A stretch of DNA of 7,524 nucleotides from an uncultured Rhodospirillaceae bacterium. Its GTDB lineage: Bacteria; Pseudomonadota; Alphaproteobacteria; MPNO01. The notes below the pieces were generated by a model, which was given only the letters and a program-made list of their open reading frames with translations, ran no database searches and had not been told where the DNA came from. Both the position numbers and the translations under genes were made by a program. Positions 6,817 to 7,524 of the stretch are shown in pieces. Position 1 is the first letter of the stretch; the number at the start of each line of letters is the position of its first letter. The stretch is from the NCBI GenBank assembly GCA_937916005.1, contig CALGIA010000003.1, forward strand, positions 1 through 7,524, written 5' to 3'.

Positions 6817-7524
6817 GCACCGACCCCCGTATCGATCTCCACATTGCCGAACTTGTCCAGCATGGCTGTTGTGCCGGGCGGCAACCAGATTGTGGTATTG
6901 CTGCGTTCGATCACTGCGGGACCGGAAACTTCCGCGCCCGGTTGCAGCCCATCGAAATCATGGATCCGGGCATCGAGCCAGCCGGAACCCCGATCATAGA
7001 CCTGGCGGTTTCGCGTGGGTCGTCCCGTCCGTTCACCGGCAATCAAAGGCGCCAACGGCGGCTTGTCGCTGGGCCGGACCGCCTCGACCCGGAACGAGAT
7101 CAATTCCAGGGGCGCGCCGGCACGCGTTGTGCCCGCGCCGAAACGCTGCTGATAATAGGCATCGAAGTCCGCGCGCAGGATATCCGCGCTGTTGTCATCC
7201 ATCGTTCCCCCTGTCCAGGGCAGGGAAACTTCATTCATCTGGCCCCGATACCGCATATCGATGCGGTAACTCAAGGCGATTTCCGACTTATCTATCCCGC
7301 TGGCCGCCATATCGGCAAGGGCGCGCGCGGCCAACTCGTCGAAGGCCGCGTTGACCGATTGCGCCATGTCGGGGGAATCGAGATCGATCGGCTCGGACCG
7401 TGCATGGCTGTACAGCACGTCGGACAGCGCTACCCCATAGGCCGAAAATACCGGACCCGCATAAGGCACAATGACCCTTTTGATGCCGATCTGGGCCGCG
7501 AAGGCCGCGCAGTGCGCGCCGCTG
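6813..7524 (-). CDS. hyuA: Hydantoinase A/oxoprolinase-family subunit, C-terminal part only
   Basis: HyuA-type subunits carry the actin-like ATP-binding fold that activates the substrate in 5-oxoprolinases, hydantoinases and acetone/acetophenone carboxylases. Only the last 236 residues or so are present. The reading frame stays open to the window edge (SGAHCAAFAAQIGIKRVIVP), which is internal HyuA sequence, so the GTG at 7469 is not the true start and the gene continues to the right. Visible family motifs are GAHCAAFA followed by VPYAGPVFSAYGVALSDV, then MRYRGQMNEVSLPW, and near the end SGPAVIERSNTTIWLPPG. The GAHC...VFSAYG form looks closer to the acetone/acetophenone carboxylase branch than to classical 5-oxoprolinase, though this is a by-eye judgement. 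Its stop overlaps the hyuB start by ATGA, indicating one transcript and coupled translation of two partner subunits. Confidence 0.92.
   Translation of the reverse strand, partial: SGAHCAAFAAQIGIKRVIVPYAGPVFSAYGVALSDVLYSHARSEPIDLDSPDMAQSVNAAFDELAARALADMAASGIDKSEIALSYRIDMRYRGQMNEVSLPWTGGTMDDNSADILRADFDAYYQQRFGAGTTRAGAPLELISFRVEAVRPSDKPPLAPLIAGERTGRPTRNRQVYDRGSGWLDARIHDFDGLQPGAEVSGPAVIERSNTTIWLPPGTTAMLDKFGNVEIDTGVGA

Noticed and set aside
6022..6999. 325-codon open frame on the plus strand opposite hyuB and hyuA
   Set aside because: It is antisense to two recognised genes and crosses their junction. The His/Asp/Ile-rich translation is typical of a complement frame.
6813..7469. GTG at 7469 as the start of a short HyuA protein
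   Set aside because: The frame continues upstream to the window edge with clear internal HyuA sequence (GAHCAAFAAQIGIKRV), so this is a truncated view of a longer gene.

Overview
The window is a compact, GC-rich piece of bacterial chromosome. GC content, codon use, gene packing and protein style all suggest an alphaproteobacterium (a Rhodospirillales-like lineage is a guess). About 98% of it is coding. No rRNA, tRNA, insertion sequence, CRISPR array, phage gene or long repeat was seen.

Layout, left to right: (1) A leftward pair at 1-1260. A small two-helix membrane protein (PGPGW/DUF454-like, 997-1260) is followed 19 bp later by a major facilitator superfamily transporter (1-977), whose C-terminus runs off the left edge. 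(2) A 104-bp divergent intergenic region (1261-1364), the only real non-coding gap. (3) A rightward selA-selB operon (1365-4705) with a 4-bp ATGA overlap. It encodes selenocysteine synthase and the selenocysteine-specific elongation factor. (4) A leftward hyuA-hyuB pair (7524 to 4702), also joined by an ATGA overlap. It encodes the two large subunits of a hydantoinase/5-oxoprolinase/acetone-carboxylase superfamily enzyme. hyuA lacks its N-terminal part because it continues beyond the right edge. selB and hyuB converge and share the four bases TTAA as their two stop codons.

How the genes work together: SelA converts Ser-tRNA(Sec) to Sec-tRNA(Sec) using selenophosphate, and SelB delivers it to UGA codons marked by a SECIS hairpin. 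The cell should therefore carry selC, selD and at least one selenoprotein (commonly formate dehydrogenase), but none is inside this window. The Hyu pair is a separate ATP-dependent metabolic enzyme. Its HyuB subunit carries a C-terminal four-cysteine module resembling the small zinc subunit of acetone/acetophenone carboxylases, which points towards a carboxylase-type complex rather than a plain oxoprolinase. That fusion is the most interesting feature seen. Nothing in the window amounts to a clearly undescribed multi-gene system.
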